Position numbers and translations under genes: made by a program | Source: Devosia nanyangense | Lineage (GTDB): Bacteria > Pseudomonadota > Alphaproteobacteria > Rhizobiales > Devosiaceae | Assembly: GCA_016213505.1 (NCBI GenBank) | Contig: JACRAF010000015.1 | Coordinates: forward strand, 46,561 to 110,560 | Reading direction: 5' to 3' | Length of the DNA: 64,000 nt | The notes under the pieces: generated by a model | Database searches by the model: none | What the model was told of the DNA's origin: nothing | The model's input: only the letters and a program-made list of their open reading frames with translations | In this document: positions 1 to 7,707 of the stretch, piece by piece | Layout of the letters: the number at the start of each line of letters is the position of its first letter | Position numbering within the stretch: position 1 is the stretch's first letter

Positions 1-1
1 C

Positions 2-640
2 TTCGGGGAGAGCCACGGGCTGGCCGTCACCCGCTTCGACTATTCCGGCCACGGCCAATCGGGCGGCGAGTTCAACGCGGGCACCATCAGCCGCTGGCTC
101 GAGGAGACGCTGGCGGTGTTCGATACGACGGCCGGCCCCCAGATCGTCATCGGCTCGTCGATGGGCGGCTGGATCGCGCTGCTGCTGGCGCGGGCACTTC
201 GCCGGCGCAGCAGCAGCCGCATCGCGGGAATGGTGCTGATCGCGCCGGCGACCGACATGACAGAGGAGCTGATGCTGAAGCAGTTCAAGGCGAAGGACCT
301 GAAGCTGCTCGAGCGGCAGGGGTTCGTCGAACAGCCGTCCGACTATGCGGATACCCCCTACCGGCTCAACCAGGCCCTGCTCGAGGACGGCAAGGCCCAT
401 CTGCTGCTCGGCCGCGCCATCGAAACCGGCTGCCCAGTGACGATCCTGCAGGGCGCGCGCGATCGCGACGTGCCCAAGGAACACGCCATGCGGCTGGTGC
501 AGCACCTGCTCACCGACCCGGTGACGCTGACGCTGATCCCCGACGGCGAGCACCGGTTGAGCCGGCCCGAGGACCTGGCGCTGCTCAAGGGCGCGCTCGA
601 GCACATGATCGTCGACCTCGCGACCCATCCGGCGGATTGA
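2..640 (+). CDS. alpha/beta hydrolase, 5' end outside window
   Basis: The reading frame is open from the first bases of the window, so the true start lies upstream; an in-frame ATG at 116 is too late because it would remove conserved sequence. Before it the frame reads a typical core strand and loop (TRFDYSGHGQSGG). The nucleophile elbow GSSMGGW places the catalytic serine at about 158-160. The acid is probably the Asp in GARDRDVPKEH and the base the His in IPDGEHRLSRPEDL, giving a complete Ser-Asp-His triad. No lid domain is obvious and there is no membrane segment, so it is probably a cytosolic serine esterase or peptidase-like hydrolase. The substrate cannot be read from the sequence. It is followed by 139 bp and then the CHAD gene on the same strand. 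Confidence 0.85.
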   Translation, partial: FGESHGLAVTRFDYSGHGQSGGEFNAGTISRWLEETLAVFDTTAGPQIVIGSSMGGWIALLLARALRRRSSSRIAGMVLIAPATDMTEELMLKQFKAKDLKLLERQGFVEQPSDYADTPYRLNQALLEDGKAHLLLGRAIETGCPVTILQGARDRDVPKEHAMRLVQHLLTDPVTLTLIPDGEHRLSRPEDLALLKGALEHMIVDLATHPAD

Positions 641-779
641 GGCGCTTGCGCGCCCGCTCCAATACGCGTTGACCCGGTTCCCGGCCGAGCGCATGGAACG
701 CATTGTCTGAACGCCTCCGGGTGTGGATTGTGACAGCTGAGTTTGCTGTCGTCCGGCGAGCGCGAGGCAGAGTGAGACG

Positions 780-1658
780 ATGTACAAGTTCGATCCGCAG
801 GGCGAGCCTGTCGAAATGGCGTTCCGCCAGATTGCGCTGAGCCAGCTCGACGAGGCGCTCGGCGAGATCGACCGGCACGACGGCCACGGGCGCAGCGTCG
901 TCCACGAGGTCCGCCGGCGCTGCAAGAAGCTGCGTGGCCTGCTGCGGCTGGTGCGCCCGGCGTTCCCCGAGTTCGCCGGGGAGAACGCCGCCATCCGCGA
1001 CGCCGCGGCGCTGCTGTCGCACATTCGCGATGCCGAGGTGCTGCGGCTCACCATCGATGGTCTCGGCAAGGCGCAGCCGGAGGCTGCCGAGCCGCTGACG
1101 CGGATTTCGCTCAGACTGGCGGAGGAGGGGCGGCACGCCGGTCCGGCCGACGCCGGCAAGCTCGAGGCCTTCCGCAAGGCCCTCCTCGAGGTGCGGGCGC
1201 GGGCGGAGCACTGGTCGCTGACGCGGACTGGGCTCGACGCCCTGCTCCCTGGCCTCCGGCGCAGTTACCGCAGCGACCGGCGACGCATGGAGAAGGCGCA
1301 GCGGACGCGCCTCTCGCCCGATCTGCATGAGTGGCGCAAGGCCAACAAGGCGCACGGGTTTCACATCGACCTGCTGAAAAAGACCGCGCCCGAGGTTCTG
1401 ACTGACGCTTTGCGGTCCGTCGACCACGTCTCGAGCCTGCTCGGCCACCACCACGACCTGACGGTACTCGGCGCAGCGGTGGCGCAGGATCCGGCGCGTT
1501 TCGGCGACGAGGCGGACATTGCCGCCCTCAACGCAGCAATCGGGGCGCAGACTGCCCAGCTCGAGGCCGCCGCCTTCGATCTCGGCCGGCAGGTGCTGGC
1601 CGAGCGGCCGAGAGAGCTGGCGCGCCACTTCGAGCGCTACTGGAAGAGCGCCGGATGA
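780..1658 (+). CDS. CHAD domain protein
   Basis: A 292 aa helical protein of the CHAD family (conserved histidine alpha-helical domain), a fold that binds inorganic polyphosphate through rows of His, Arg and Lys. The signature residues are visible as HEVRRRCKKLRGLLRLVR near the N terminus, HEWRKANKAHGFH in the middle and LLGHHHDL near the C terminus. The next gene, encoding a CYTH domain, overlaps its stop by four bases (ATGA). In many bacteria CHAD and CYTH are fused or adjacent, so a joint role in polyphosphate or triphosphate metabolism is the likely reading. The start at 780 follows a purine-rich stretch (gcagagtgaga). The family call is firm; the physiological role is inferred. Confidence 0.88.
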   Translation: MYKFDPQGEPVEMAFRQIALSQLDEALGEIDRHDGHGRSVVHEVRRRCKKLRGLLRLVRPAFPEFAGENAAIRDAAALLSHIRDAEVLRLTIDGLGKAQPEAAEPLTRISLRLAEEGRHAGPADAGKLEAFRKALLEVRARAEHWSLTRTGLDALLPGLRRSYRSDRRRMEKAQRTRLSPDLHEWRKANKAHGFHIDLLKKTAPEVLTDALRSVDHVSSLLGHHHDLTVLGAAVAQDPARFGDEADIAALNAAIGAQTAQLEAAAFDLGRQVLAERPRELARHFERYWKSAG

Positions 1659-2119
1659 GCCAGGGTTCGACGGAGATCGAGCGCAAGTTCCTGGTCGTCG
1701 GCGACGCCTGGCGCAAGAAGGCGCGCGGCCCGACCCACATCGCGCAGGGCTATCTGGCGCGCGGTCGCAAGGCGACCATCCGCGTCCGCATCAAGGACGG
1801 CAAGTCGGCGACGCTCACCATCAAGTCGCGCGAGGCCGGCGCCTCGCGTTCGGAGTTCGAATACCGGGTGTCGCTCAAGGACGCCCGCGCGATGATGGCG
1901 CTGTGCGGCACTTCCCGCATCGAAAAGCAGCGCTACGAGGTGCCGCAGGGCAAGCTGGTCTGGGAGATCGACGTCTTCATCGGACGCCCCGACGGGCTGG
2001 TGCTGGCCGAGATCGAGCTCGAGCACGAGGACCAGATGGTCGCCCTTCCCGCCTGGATCGGCGCGGAGGTCACCGACGATCCGCGCTACCGCAATTCGAG
2101 CCTCGTCGACGACGCTTAG
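1655..2119 (+). CDS. CYTH domain protein, probable triphosphatase
   Basis: A 154 aa protein of the CYTH superfamily (CyaB/thiamine triphosphatase tunnel fold). The diagnostic ExExK motif is at residues 7-11 (EIERK), followed by alternating charged strands such as TIRVRIKDGKSATLTIKS and a glutamate-rich late strand (AEIELEHEDQ) expected to line the metal and triphosphate tunnel. Family members hydrolyse tripolyphosphate, thiamine triphosphate or nucleoside triphosphates with a divalent metal; class IV adenylate cyclases are a minority. The gene overlaps the CHAD gene by four bases, so the two are translationally coupled. A palindromic intergenic repeat starts at its stop codon. Confidence 0.88.
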   Translation: MSQGSTEIERKFLVVGDAWRKKARGPTHIAQGYLARGRKATIRVRIKDGKSATLTIKSREAGASRSEFEYRVSLKDARAMMALCGTSRIEKQRYEVPQGKLVWEIDVFIGRPDGLVLAEIELEHEDQMVALPAWIGAEVTDDPRYRNSSLVDDA

Positions 2120-2225
2120 AGCACTTTACGTTCCGATGAATCGGAACGCGTGCTCTTTGTCTTTGATTTGTCGCGTTTCCGAACCGGGAAACCGCTTTCG
2201 CACTCTTCCTGGAAACGCTCTAGGA
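2118..2225. repeat. intergenic palindromic repeat
   Basis: A compound palindrome between convergent genes. AGAGCA (2118-2123) pairs with TGCTCT (2151-2156), and inside it CGTTCCGAT (2129-2137) pairs with ATCGGAACG (2140-2148). A second set uses GCGTTTCC (2173-2180) against GGAAACGC (2211-2218), with a further GGAAAC copy at 2187-2192. The wording resembles the short dispersed intergenic repeats common in Hyphomicrobiales. It could also act as a bidirectional terminator for the CYTH and DUF1045 genes. Copy number elsewhere cannot be judged from one window. Confidence 0.6.
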
Positions 2226-2253
2226 GCGCGTTCCAGACCAGCGCCGTCGCATC

Positions 2254-2955
2254 TCAGGCGATCCTGAGCCGGTCGTGCACGGCAAATCGGTGGGTGGAGT
2301 GGACGAGAAACGGCGCATGCGGCTCGGGCTCGACCGCCAGCACCAGCTGGCCGATTTCGAGCGATCCGGTGCCGAGCCCGCCGAAATGGCGATTGAGAAC
2401 CGTGGCCACATGGTCGCGCTCGAGGTGATCGATCGGCCCGGTCAGGGTCATGTGGAAGCGGAACTGGTCGAAGACGCCGGGGTGGCCCCAGTTCATCAGG
2501 TTCGCCAATTGCCGGCCGGTGAGACGCGACACGTCGCGGCGGGCCAGGTCGACCTCGGTGAGCTGGCTGCGGAAGGCATCGAACTCGGTGACCACGCGCG
2601 CCGCCAGCATGTCGAGGTCGGGGTCCCTCGCCTCCGGTACGATGGCGAAAAAGCTATCGACCAGCGCGATCCGGACGCTGAGCGCGAGCGGCGCGATGCG
2701 CTCGCTGAACGCGTCGAGCTGGCGTTCGAGATCGTGGACGGATTTGCCCTCGGCCAGCCGGAACGGCGCCTTGAGCGTGGCGTGAAAGCCGTAGCGGCGC
2801 GGCAGGGCGGTGAGGAAGGCGTGGTCGGCGTCGGTCAGCCCGTCGATCGGGCAGACGGTCCCGGCTCCGGAATAGGCGTCGCGGCGCAGCCATTGCGCGG
2901 CGGCGACCGTCAGCGGATCGTCGGGCGGCGGAATGAAATAGATGGCACAGCGCAT
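2254..2955 (-). CDS. DUF1045 family 2H phosphoesterase-like protein
   Basis: A 233 aa protein matching the DUF1045 family, a branch of the 2H phosphoesterase fold. The two HxT catalytic motifs are present: HATL early (in RYGFHATLKAPF) and HMTL late (in FRFHMTLTGPI). The family is often found in phosphonate (phn) loci, where it may process a cyclic phosphoribosyl intermediate, but no phn gene lies nearby here. It stands alone between the CYTH gene (convergent) and a MarR gene in the same orientation. Enzymatic function is inferred from the motifs only. Confidence 0.8.
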   Translation of the reverse strand: MRCAIYFIPPPDDPLTVAAAQWLRRDAYSGAGTVCPIDGLTDADHAFLTALPRRYGFHATLKAPFRLAEGKSVHDLERQLDAFSERIAPLALSVRIALVDSFFAIVPEARDPDLDMLAARVVTEFDAFRSQLTEVDLARRDVSRLTGRQLANLMNWGHPGVFDQFRFHMTLTGPIDHLERDHVATVLNRHFGGLGTGSLEIGQLVLAVEPEPHAPFLVHSTHRFAVHDRLRIA

Positions 2956-3015
2956 CGCTCAACTCGAGACTGGGCGCCTCAGCTAAACGATTTCCGTGAC
3001 AATCCGGCGAAGGCG

Positions 3016-3579
3016 TCAGGCGCCGGTGTGGGCGGACGACAGTGCGGCGCGGCCGTATTTGTTGTTGGCGTCGATCAGTCCGACCAGCGTCTCGAGGAAG
3101 AGCTCGCGGCGCTCCGGCGTCAGCGTCTCGAGCAGCCGCTCCTGCGCCCGCGCCATGGCCGGATGCATGCGCCGCAGGACCTCTTCGCCTTCGGGGGTAA
3201 GGCAGGCGACCATGGCCCGGCGGTCGGTCTGGCTGCGCTCGCGCTTGACCAAACCGGCATGGCTCAGCCGCGCCAGCACGTCGGCGACATTGGTGCGGTC
3301 GATCCCGAGGTGGCTGGCGATGGTGATCTGGTCGCAGCCGGGGTTGGTGGAAAGGATGGTCAGCAGGCCGTACTGGACCGGCGTGATGTCGAAGCCGGTG
3401 CATTCCTCGAAAAAGATGGCGTAGTGGAGCTGGTGGAGGCGCCGGATGAGGTAGCCCGGGCGGCGCCAGAGCGGCAGCTGCTCGACCAGTTCGAGCAGTT
3501 CGGGCGGGGGCGCCGCAGCCGCCGATACCGGTTGCGGTGTTTTCGGTTCGGGCTTGCCCTGCCCCGGCTTGCTGCTCAC
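3016..3579 (-). CDS. MarR family transcriptional regulator
   Basis: A 187 aa winged-helix regulator starting at a GTG. It has a long Ala/Pro-rich N-terminal extension of about 25 residues, then a MarR core with the recognition region around ITIASHLGIDRTNVADVLARLSHAGLVKRERSQTDRR, in which the basic wing DRR is characteristic. MarR proteins usually bind aromatic carboxylates or phenolics and repress adjacent genes. The gene is divergent from the ABM monooxygenase/isomerase pair at 3868, with 288 bp between, so it may regulate that pair. That pair also carries the GTATAC element, so control may be dual. The ligand is unknown. Confidence 0.85.
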   Translation of the reverse strand: MSSKPGQGKPEPKTPQPVSAAAAPPPELLELVEQLPLWRRPGYLIRRLHQLHYAIFFEECTGFDITPVQYGLLTILSTNPGCDQITIASHLGIDRTNVADVLARLSHAGLVKRERSQTDRRAMVACLTPEGEEVLRRMHPAMARAQERLLETLTPERRELFLETLVGLIDANNKYGRAALSSAHTGA

Positions 3580-3837
3580 CGACGGCCCCCTTTTCGCGCT
3601 GTTTCCATGGGGAGATATCGCCCTTTCGGAACGGATTCAAATTCTGGCGCCCGGTTCCGGACGCACGCGAACGCCCGCCGCAAATGACCGGCCGAAAGAT
3701 TGCTCAGTACACCTCGCACGAGGGTGGCCGCAATGGACGCTCGGAAAATTGCCATGCACGAAACTGATCCGGCGCCTGATCCCCACCGTGCCTCCGGCGC
3801 GATCGGCCACCGATCCGGTTGTGCGACGCGATAAAGG

Positions 3838-3847
3838 ACGTATACTG
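3838..3847. promoter_or_regulatory. GTATAC-type operator before the ABM gene
   Basis: ACGTATACTG lies 20 bp upstream of the ABM start at 3868. It shares the GTATACTG core with the perfect palindrome CAGTATACTG found at 6217, 6508 and 14873. Its closeness to the start suggests it overlaps the promoter or the transcript start, as expected for repression. Confidence 0.5.
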
Positions 3848-3867
3848 AGCAAATCAGCACGGAGGCG

Positions 3868-4239
3868 ATGTCGATGGCGCAGGAACCGCTGGCCAGCAAG
3901 GGCCACTATCTCCATATCTACGATTTCCGCGTCGAGGCGGGCCGCGAGGACGAGTTCGTCCGGCTGTTCGAGGCGTTCGACTATTCGGACGGCAACCCGA
4001 TGCACAAATCGTGGGCCCAGGTGAAGGACGGCGTGCTGTGTCGCGACACCGAGGACCCGCAGCGCTTCTTCTTGATCGCCGAATGGTCGGACATCGTCGA
4101 GCACGCGCGCATCCGCAAAATCCTCGCCGAGGAAATCAAGCCGGCCTTTGTCGGGCTCATCGAAGGGCGCAAATTCGTCCCCAAATATGTCGAGGTCGTC
4201 TCCTCGACACCCGAAGAGATCCTCAAGGCGGCCCAATAG
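3868..4239 (+). CDS. antibiotic biosynthesis monooxygenase (ABM) domain protein
   Basis: A 123 aa protein with the dimeric alpha-beta barrel pattern of ABM/quinol monooxygenase proteins: an initial strand (HYLHIYDFRVEAGREDEFVRLFEAF) and later FFLIAEWSDIVEHARIR. Such cofactor-free proteins oxidise quinols or act as small-molecule isomerases and detoxifiers. GGAGG sits just before the ATG at 3868, which supports this start. The stop is 9 bp before the maleylacetoacetate-isomerase-like gene, so the two form an operon. A GTATAC element upstream joins the pair to the proposed GntR regulon. A role in handling a quinol or hydroxylated aromatic is inference. Confidence 0.78.
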   Translation: MSMAQEPLASKGHYLHIYDFRVEAGREDEFVRLFEAFDYSDGNPMHKSWAQVKDGVLCRDTEDPQRFFLIAEWSDIVEHARIRKILAEEIKPAFVGLIEGRKFVPKYVEVVSSTPEEILKAAQ

Positions 4240-4248
4240 GCCGGCGCG

Positions 4249-4890
4249 ATGCGCCAGCTTTACACCTTCTTCCGCTCGTCGACCTCCTACCGCGTGCGCA
4301 TTGCGCTGTCGCTGAAAGGGCTCGATTGGGAGGCGCGCTATGTGAGCCTGCCGCGCATGGAGCACAAGGCGGCGGACTATCTTGCGACCAATCCGCAGGG
4401 GCTCGTGCCGGCGCTGGTCGAGGACGGGCAGGTGCTGACGCAGAGCCTGGGCATCCTCGAATACCTCGACGAGGTCTATCCCGAGCCGCCGCTGTTGCCG
4501 CGCGCGCCGCTCGAGCGCGCCTATGTGCGGGCGCTGGCGCTGATCGTCTCGTGCGACATCCATCCGCTCAACAATGTGCGTGTGCTCAAGGCGCTGAAGG
4601 CGCGCTGGGGCCTTGCCGACGCCGCGGTCGACGACTGGTACGCGCACTGGGTCGCCGAGGGTTTTCGGGGCTTCGAGGCGATGCTCGCGCGGGCCGGCCG
4701 CGCCGCATCTTATTGCCTCGGCGACCGCATCGGCCTCGCCGATATCTGCCTCGTGCCGCAGGTCGCCAATGCGCGGCGCTTCAATTGCGACCTCTCGCCC
4801 TACCCCAGGCTGGTGGCGATCGCCGACCGGGCGGCGGCCCTGCCCGCCATCGCGCGGGTGGCGCCGCAGACCCAGGCGGACGCCTTCTAG
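4249..4890 (+). CDS. maiA: zeta-class GST, maleylacetoacetate/maleylpyruvate isomerase-like
   Basis: A 213 aa glutathione S-transferase of the zeta type. The N-terminal thioredoxin-fold motif SSTSYRVRIAL carries the catalytic Ser pair and Arg of maleylacetoacetate isomerase; NPQGLVPALVEDG and QSLGILEYLDE form the glutathione site; the C-terminal helical domain has the typical GDRIGLADICLVPQ motif. The enzyme isomerises the cis double bond of maleylacetoacetate (homogentisate route) or maleylpyruvate (gentisate route). No ring-cleavage dioxygenase or hydrolase for either route is seen in the window, so the true substrate is uncertain. It converges on the flavin monooxygenase 16 bp away. Confidence 0.82.
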   Translation: MRQLYTFFRSSTSYRVRIALSLKGLDWEARYVSLPRMEHKAADYLATNPQGLVPALVEDGQVLTQSLGILEYLDEVYPEPPLLPRAPLERAYVRALALIVSCDIHPLNNVRVLKALKARWGLADAAVDDWYAHWVAEGFRGFEAMLARAGRAASYCLGDRIGLADICLVPQVANARRFNCDLSPYPRLVAIADRAAALPAIARVAPQTQADAF

Positions 4891-4906
4891 AGCGCCGTTC
4901 TGGCGG

Positions 4907-6148
4907 CTAGGCGCCGCGCCTCAGCATCGAGCGATCGTAGCCGGCGACCTTCTTGTAGTTGTTGGAGACCGCCGCCAGTTCCTCGGGCGAGACGATGTCC
5001 TCGAGCCGCTCGAACGGTCGGTCGCCGCTGCGCTCGTGGACGATCTTCAGGATGACGTCGGGCGGCGTGGTGCGGTTGGTCTCGACGACCCTGGCGGTGG
5101 CGGCGAGGCGCGCCCGCTCATAGGCCTGGAGCGCCTCGGGCACGTCGGCGAATTCGGCCAGCGCATCGGCCAGGGCGCGGGCGTCGAGGATGGCCTGCCC
5201 GGCCCCGTTCGAGCCGCGCGGATACATCGGATGGGCGGCATCGCCGAGCAGCGTCAGGCGCCCGAAACTCCATTGCGGCAGCGGGTCCTTGTCGACCATC
5301 GGATACTCGAGCACCGCGTCCGCAGCGCGGATCATGGCCGGCACGTCGAGGAAATCGAAGTGCCAGTCCTCGAACGCACCGATGAAATCGGAGAGCCGGC
5401 CGCGGCGGTTCCAGTCCTGCTGGTTGTGCTCGGGCGTTTCGATCTCGGCCACCCAGTTGATGAGCTGGGTGCCTTTTCCATCAATGTTGTCGCGGATCGG
5501 GTAGATCACCATTTTACCCAGCGACAGCCAGCCGGCTCGGACATAGCTGGCGCCGGTCAGGAACGGTTTCCAGCGGCTGATGCCGCGCCACATATTGACG
5601 CCCGAATAGATCGGACCGCCCTCGGCGGGAAAGAGCTGGGCCCGCACCACCGAATGGATGCCGTCGGCGGCGATCACCGCGCGGCCGGTGACGGGAGGCA
5701 GGGCGCGGCCCTCTGGGTCGACGAAATGGGCCACGGCGTGGTCGGCGCCATCCTCGACGCGGACGCAGCGGTGGCCGGTGATGACGCGGCCCTCGCCGGC
5801 TCGCGCCACGAACGCCTCGAGCAGCAGCGCCTGGAGGTCGCCGCGATGAACCTGAACTTGTGGCACGTCATAGCCGGCGTAGAGGCCGAGCGGTTCCTTG
5901 TGCACGAGCTGGCCGAAGCGGGTATAAAAGCACGATTCCTGCGCCACGATGCCGGCCCGGGTCAGCGCTTCACGCAGGCCCAGATCGCACAATTGCTGGC
6001 TCGCATGCGGCAGGATGGAAATGCCCACCCCGATCGGGCTGATGCGCTCGGCCGCTTCATAGAGGCGGACCGGAATGCCCTTTTCGGTGAGCATCAGGCC
6101 GAGCGTCAACCCGCCGATGCCCGCGCCGATCACCACCACGTCGTCCAC
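4907..6148 (-). CDS. class A FAD-dependent aromatic hydroxylase
   Basis: A 413 aa single-component flavin monooxygenase. The three landmark motifs are present: GAGIGG at residues 8-13 (FAD ADP-binding), the DG motif in VIAADGIHSVVR (FAD/NADPH), and the GD motif in LLGDAAHPMYPRGSNGAGQ. The family includes salicylate, 6-hydroxynicotinate and phenazine (PhzS-like) hydroxylases; they use NAD(P)H and O2 to hydroxylate an activated aromatic ring. It is divergent from the diiron oxidase operon across 441 bp that hold three GTATAC elements, two of them 69-97 bp upstream of its start. Co-regulation with that operon is inferred; the substrate is unknown. Confidence 0.87.
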   Translation of the reverse strand: MDDVVVIGAGIGGLTLGLMLTEKGIPVRLYEAAERISPIGVGISILPHASQQLCDLGLREALTRAGIVAQESCFYTRFGQLVHKEPLGLYAGYDVPQVQVHRGDLQALLLEAFVARAGEGRVITGHRCVRVEDGADHAVAHFVDPEGRALPPVTGRAVIAADGIHSVVRAQLFPAEGGPIYSGVNMWRGISRWKPFLTGASYVRAGWLSLGKMVIYPIRDNIDGKGTQLINWVAEIETPEHNQQDWNRRGRLSDFIGAFEDWHFDFLDVPAMIRAADAVLEYPMVDKDPLPQWSFGRLTLLGDAAHPMYPRGSNGAGQAILDARALADALAEFADVPEALQAYERARLAATARVVETNRTTPPDVILKIVHERSGDRPFERLEDIVSPEELAAVSNNYKKVAGYDRSMLRRGA

Positions 6149-6216
6149 TGGCCTACCTCCGTCTCTCCGGCATAGCCCGGTCGGGGAATTTTCGCCATGC
6201 CGGGCGCCCTGAAAGA

Positions 6217-6226
6217 CAGTATACTG
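6217..6226. promoter_or_regulatory. CAGTATACTG palindrome, hydroxylase promoter
   Basis: A perfect 10 bp palindrome about 70 bp upstream of the flavin hydroxylase start. GntR-FCD regulators typically bind short palindromes with a GTxxAC core, and a GntR-FCD gene lies in the same cluster at 11593-12246. Regulator assignment is inferred. Confidence 0.6.
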
Positions 6227-6235
6227 ATTATTATC

Positions 6236-6245
6236 TGGTATACAA
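6236..6245. promoter_or_regulatory. second GTATAC site of the hydroxylase promoter
   Basis: TGGTATACAA, centred 19 bp (about two helical turns) from the palindrome at 6217. The same-face spacing fits cooperative binding of two regulator dimers. Confidence 0.5.
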
Positions 6246-6507
6246 CGAGCGCTTCAGAAAGGGCGCTCCGCTCGGCTGGCAGCCTGCTATCGGCCGCCGC
6301 GAGAGACCCCCGGCACCGCCGGTCAGGGCAATCGACGCGAACCGCGCGGCGAGCCTGGAGTCGACCCGAATTGTCCCCGTCATTGCGGGAAATCGTGGCT
6401 CCTGCACGGGCGAGCGCCGAGGGGCCGGCACCGCCGCTCACCCGACGTCGAGGGACCTCGACTGCGGGGTTTCGCACAGAAGTCAACGTCGGCCTTGCAG
6501 GAATGCT

Positions 6508-6517
6508 CAGTATACTG
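6508..6517. promoter_or_regulatory. CAGTATACTG palindrome, HDO operon promoter
   Basis: A perfect palindrome ending 72 bp before the ATG at 6590. It is followed directly by GTATCC. It is the only such site before the seven-gene plus-strand operon. Confidence 0.6.
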
Positions 6518-6589
6518 TATCCAATCCTGGTGATCGTTTAGATGCCGCAGCCATCGCGCATGTGGCCTCGTTCTGCACAGGAGCCAGAC

Positions 6590-7360
6590 ATGTCCGAACC
6601 GTTGAATCCCGATCAACTGCGCACGGCGCTCGAGAACGCCATCAAAGGCAAGAGTGCCAACAAGGCGCCCTTCAGCATCGGCTGGGCCAGCGGCAAGCTG
6701 AGCCGTGACCACCTCGCCCGCTGGGCCGAGAACCACTACCACTATGTGGGGCCGTTCGCCGATTACCTCGCCTGCATCTACGCCCGCATGCCCGACACCT
6801 ATGTCGAGGCCAAGGACTTCCTCCTGCAGAACATGTACGAGGAAGAGATCGGCGGCGACCGGCACACGGACCTCTTGATCCGCTTCGCCGAAGCCTGCGG
6901 CACGACCCGCGAGCGCGTCGAAAATCCCGACAACATGACCGCGACGACCCGTGGCCTGCAGAGCTGGTGCTACTCGGTGGCGATGCGCGAGGACCCGATC
7001 GTGGCCGTCGCCGGCCTGGTGGTCGGCCTCGAATCCCAGGTGCCCTCGATCTATCGCAAGCAGACGCCGACGCTGCGCGAGAAGTATGGCTTTTCCGACG
7101 AGGAGGTCGAGTTCTTCGACCTGCACATCGTCTCCGACGAAATCCACGGCGAGCGCGGCTACCAGATCGTGCTGGAGCACGCCCGCACGGTCGAGCTGCA
7201 GCAGCGCTGCCTCAAGATCTGCGAGATCGGCGCCCAGATGCGCCTGCTCTACACCACCGCGCTCTATTACGACTATGTGGCCAAGGACATTCCGCTGTCG
7301 GAGATCGAAAAGATCGGCACCAGCGTGCCCAAGGACGAGCGCGACCTGGTGCAGGCCTAA
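6590..7360 (+). CDS. heme-oxygenase-like diiron oxidase (HDO), CADD/PqqC-like
   Basis: A 256 aa all-helical protein of the TenA/PqqC/CADD superfamily. Helix 2 reads WAENHYHYVGPFADYLACI and helix 3 LLQNMYEEEIGGDRHTDLL, as in CADD-type oxidases. A full set of candidate diiron ligands is present with near-CADD spacing: E85 and H92, E148 (GLESQ), then H179, D183 and H186 in the motif HxxxDxxH (HIVSDEIH). Known HDOs use O2 and two metal ions to N-oxygenate amines, cleave carbon chains or decarboxylate. PqqC itself is cofactor-free, and no pqq genes are nearby. I chose the ATG at 6590 because the frame from 6542 has no family similarity before it. It heads the operon and precedes two ferredoxins, which could supply electrons. 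The substrate is unknown. Confidence 0.82.
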   Translation: MSEPLNPDQLRTALENAIKGKSANKAPFSIGWASGKLSRDHLARWAENHYHYVGPFADYLACIYARMPDTYVEAKDFLLQNMYEEEIGGDRHTDLLIRFAEACGTTRERVENPDNMTATTRGLQSWCYSVAMREDPIVAVAGLVVGLESQVPSIYRKQTPTLREKYGFSDEEVEFFDLHIVSDEIHGERGYQIVLEHARTVELQQRCLKICEIGAQMRLLYTTALYYDYVAKDIPLSEIEKIGTSVPKDERDLVQA

Positions 7361-7362
7361 GG

Positions 7363-7707
7363 GTGCCTATCGTCATTCTCCATAAGGACGGAGAAATCCT
7401 GCGCGACGAGGTGCCGGCGAAGTCCAATCTCGTGGTGCGAGCCGGGGTCAGGAAGTTTCCCTACCCCGACTTCAAGTACCGCTGCGGGATGGGCAAATGC
7501 GCCACCTGCGCCAGCCGGATCATCAGTGGGGGCGAGCATCTGCCCGCCCCCAACTGGAAAGAAAAGAAGATGCTGGGTGAGTGGCTCGACCGGGGGTACC
7601 GGCTCGCCTGCCAGCTCTGGATCGAGCACGACATCGAGCTCGTGCAGGACGTGAATCTGGCCGACGGACGCGCTCTGGCGCTGCTGGCCGAAGACAAGGC
7701 TTCATGA
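7363..7707 (+). CDS. [2Fe-2S] ferredoxin A
   Basis: A 114 aa plant-type ferredoxin starting at a GTG two bases after the HDO stop. Cluster ligands are in CGMGKCATC (C-x4-C-x2-C) and a distal Cys in RLACQ. The opening strands (VPIVILHKDGEIL) replace the usual start of a beta-grasp fold. It ends in an ATGA overlap with the next gene. A one-electron carrier for the HDO or for the aldehyde-producing step is the natural inference. It is clearly different from the second ferredoxin at 8055, so the operon encodes two non-redundant carriers. Confidence 0.85.
   Translation: MPIVILHKDGEILRDEVPAKSNLVVRAGVRKFPYPDFKYRCGMGKCATCASRIISGGEHLPAPNWKEKKMLGEWLDRGYRLACQLWIEHDIELVQDVNLADGRALALLAEDKAS

Larger units (their letters stand above)
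6149..6589. other. divergent regulatory intergenic region
   Basis: 441 bp with no convincing gene. It separates the flavin hydroxylase (minus) from the diiron oxidase operon (plus). It holds perfect CAGTATACTG palindromes at 6217-6226 and 6508-6517, a variant at 6236-6245, and a GAGCGC/GCGCTC dyad at 6247-6268. The two left-hand sites serve the hydroxylase promoter and the right-hand site the operon promoter. ORFs in the middle look random. Confidence 0.6.

Noticed and set aside
6590..7360. Annotating the HDO as PqqC (pyrroloquinoline-quinone synthase)
   Set aside because: Sequence has a complete diiron ligand set that PqqC does not use, and no pqqA/B/D/E is present nearby.
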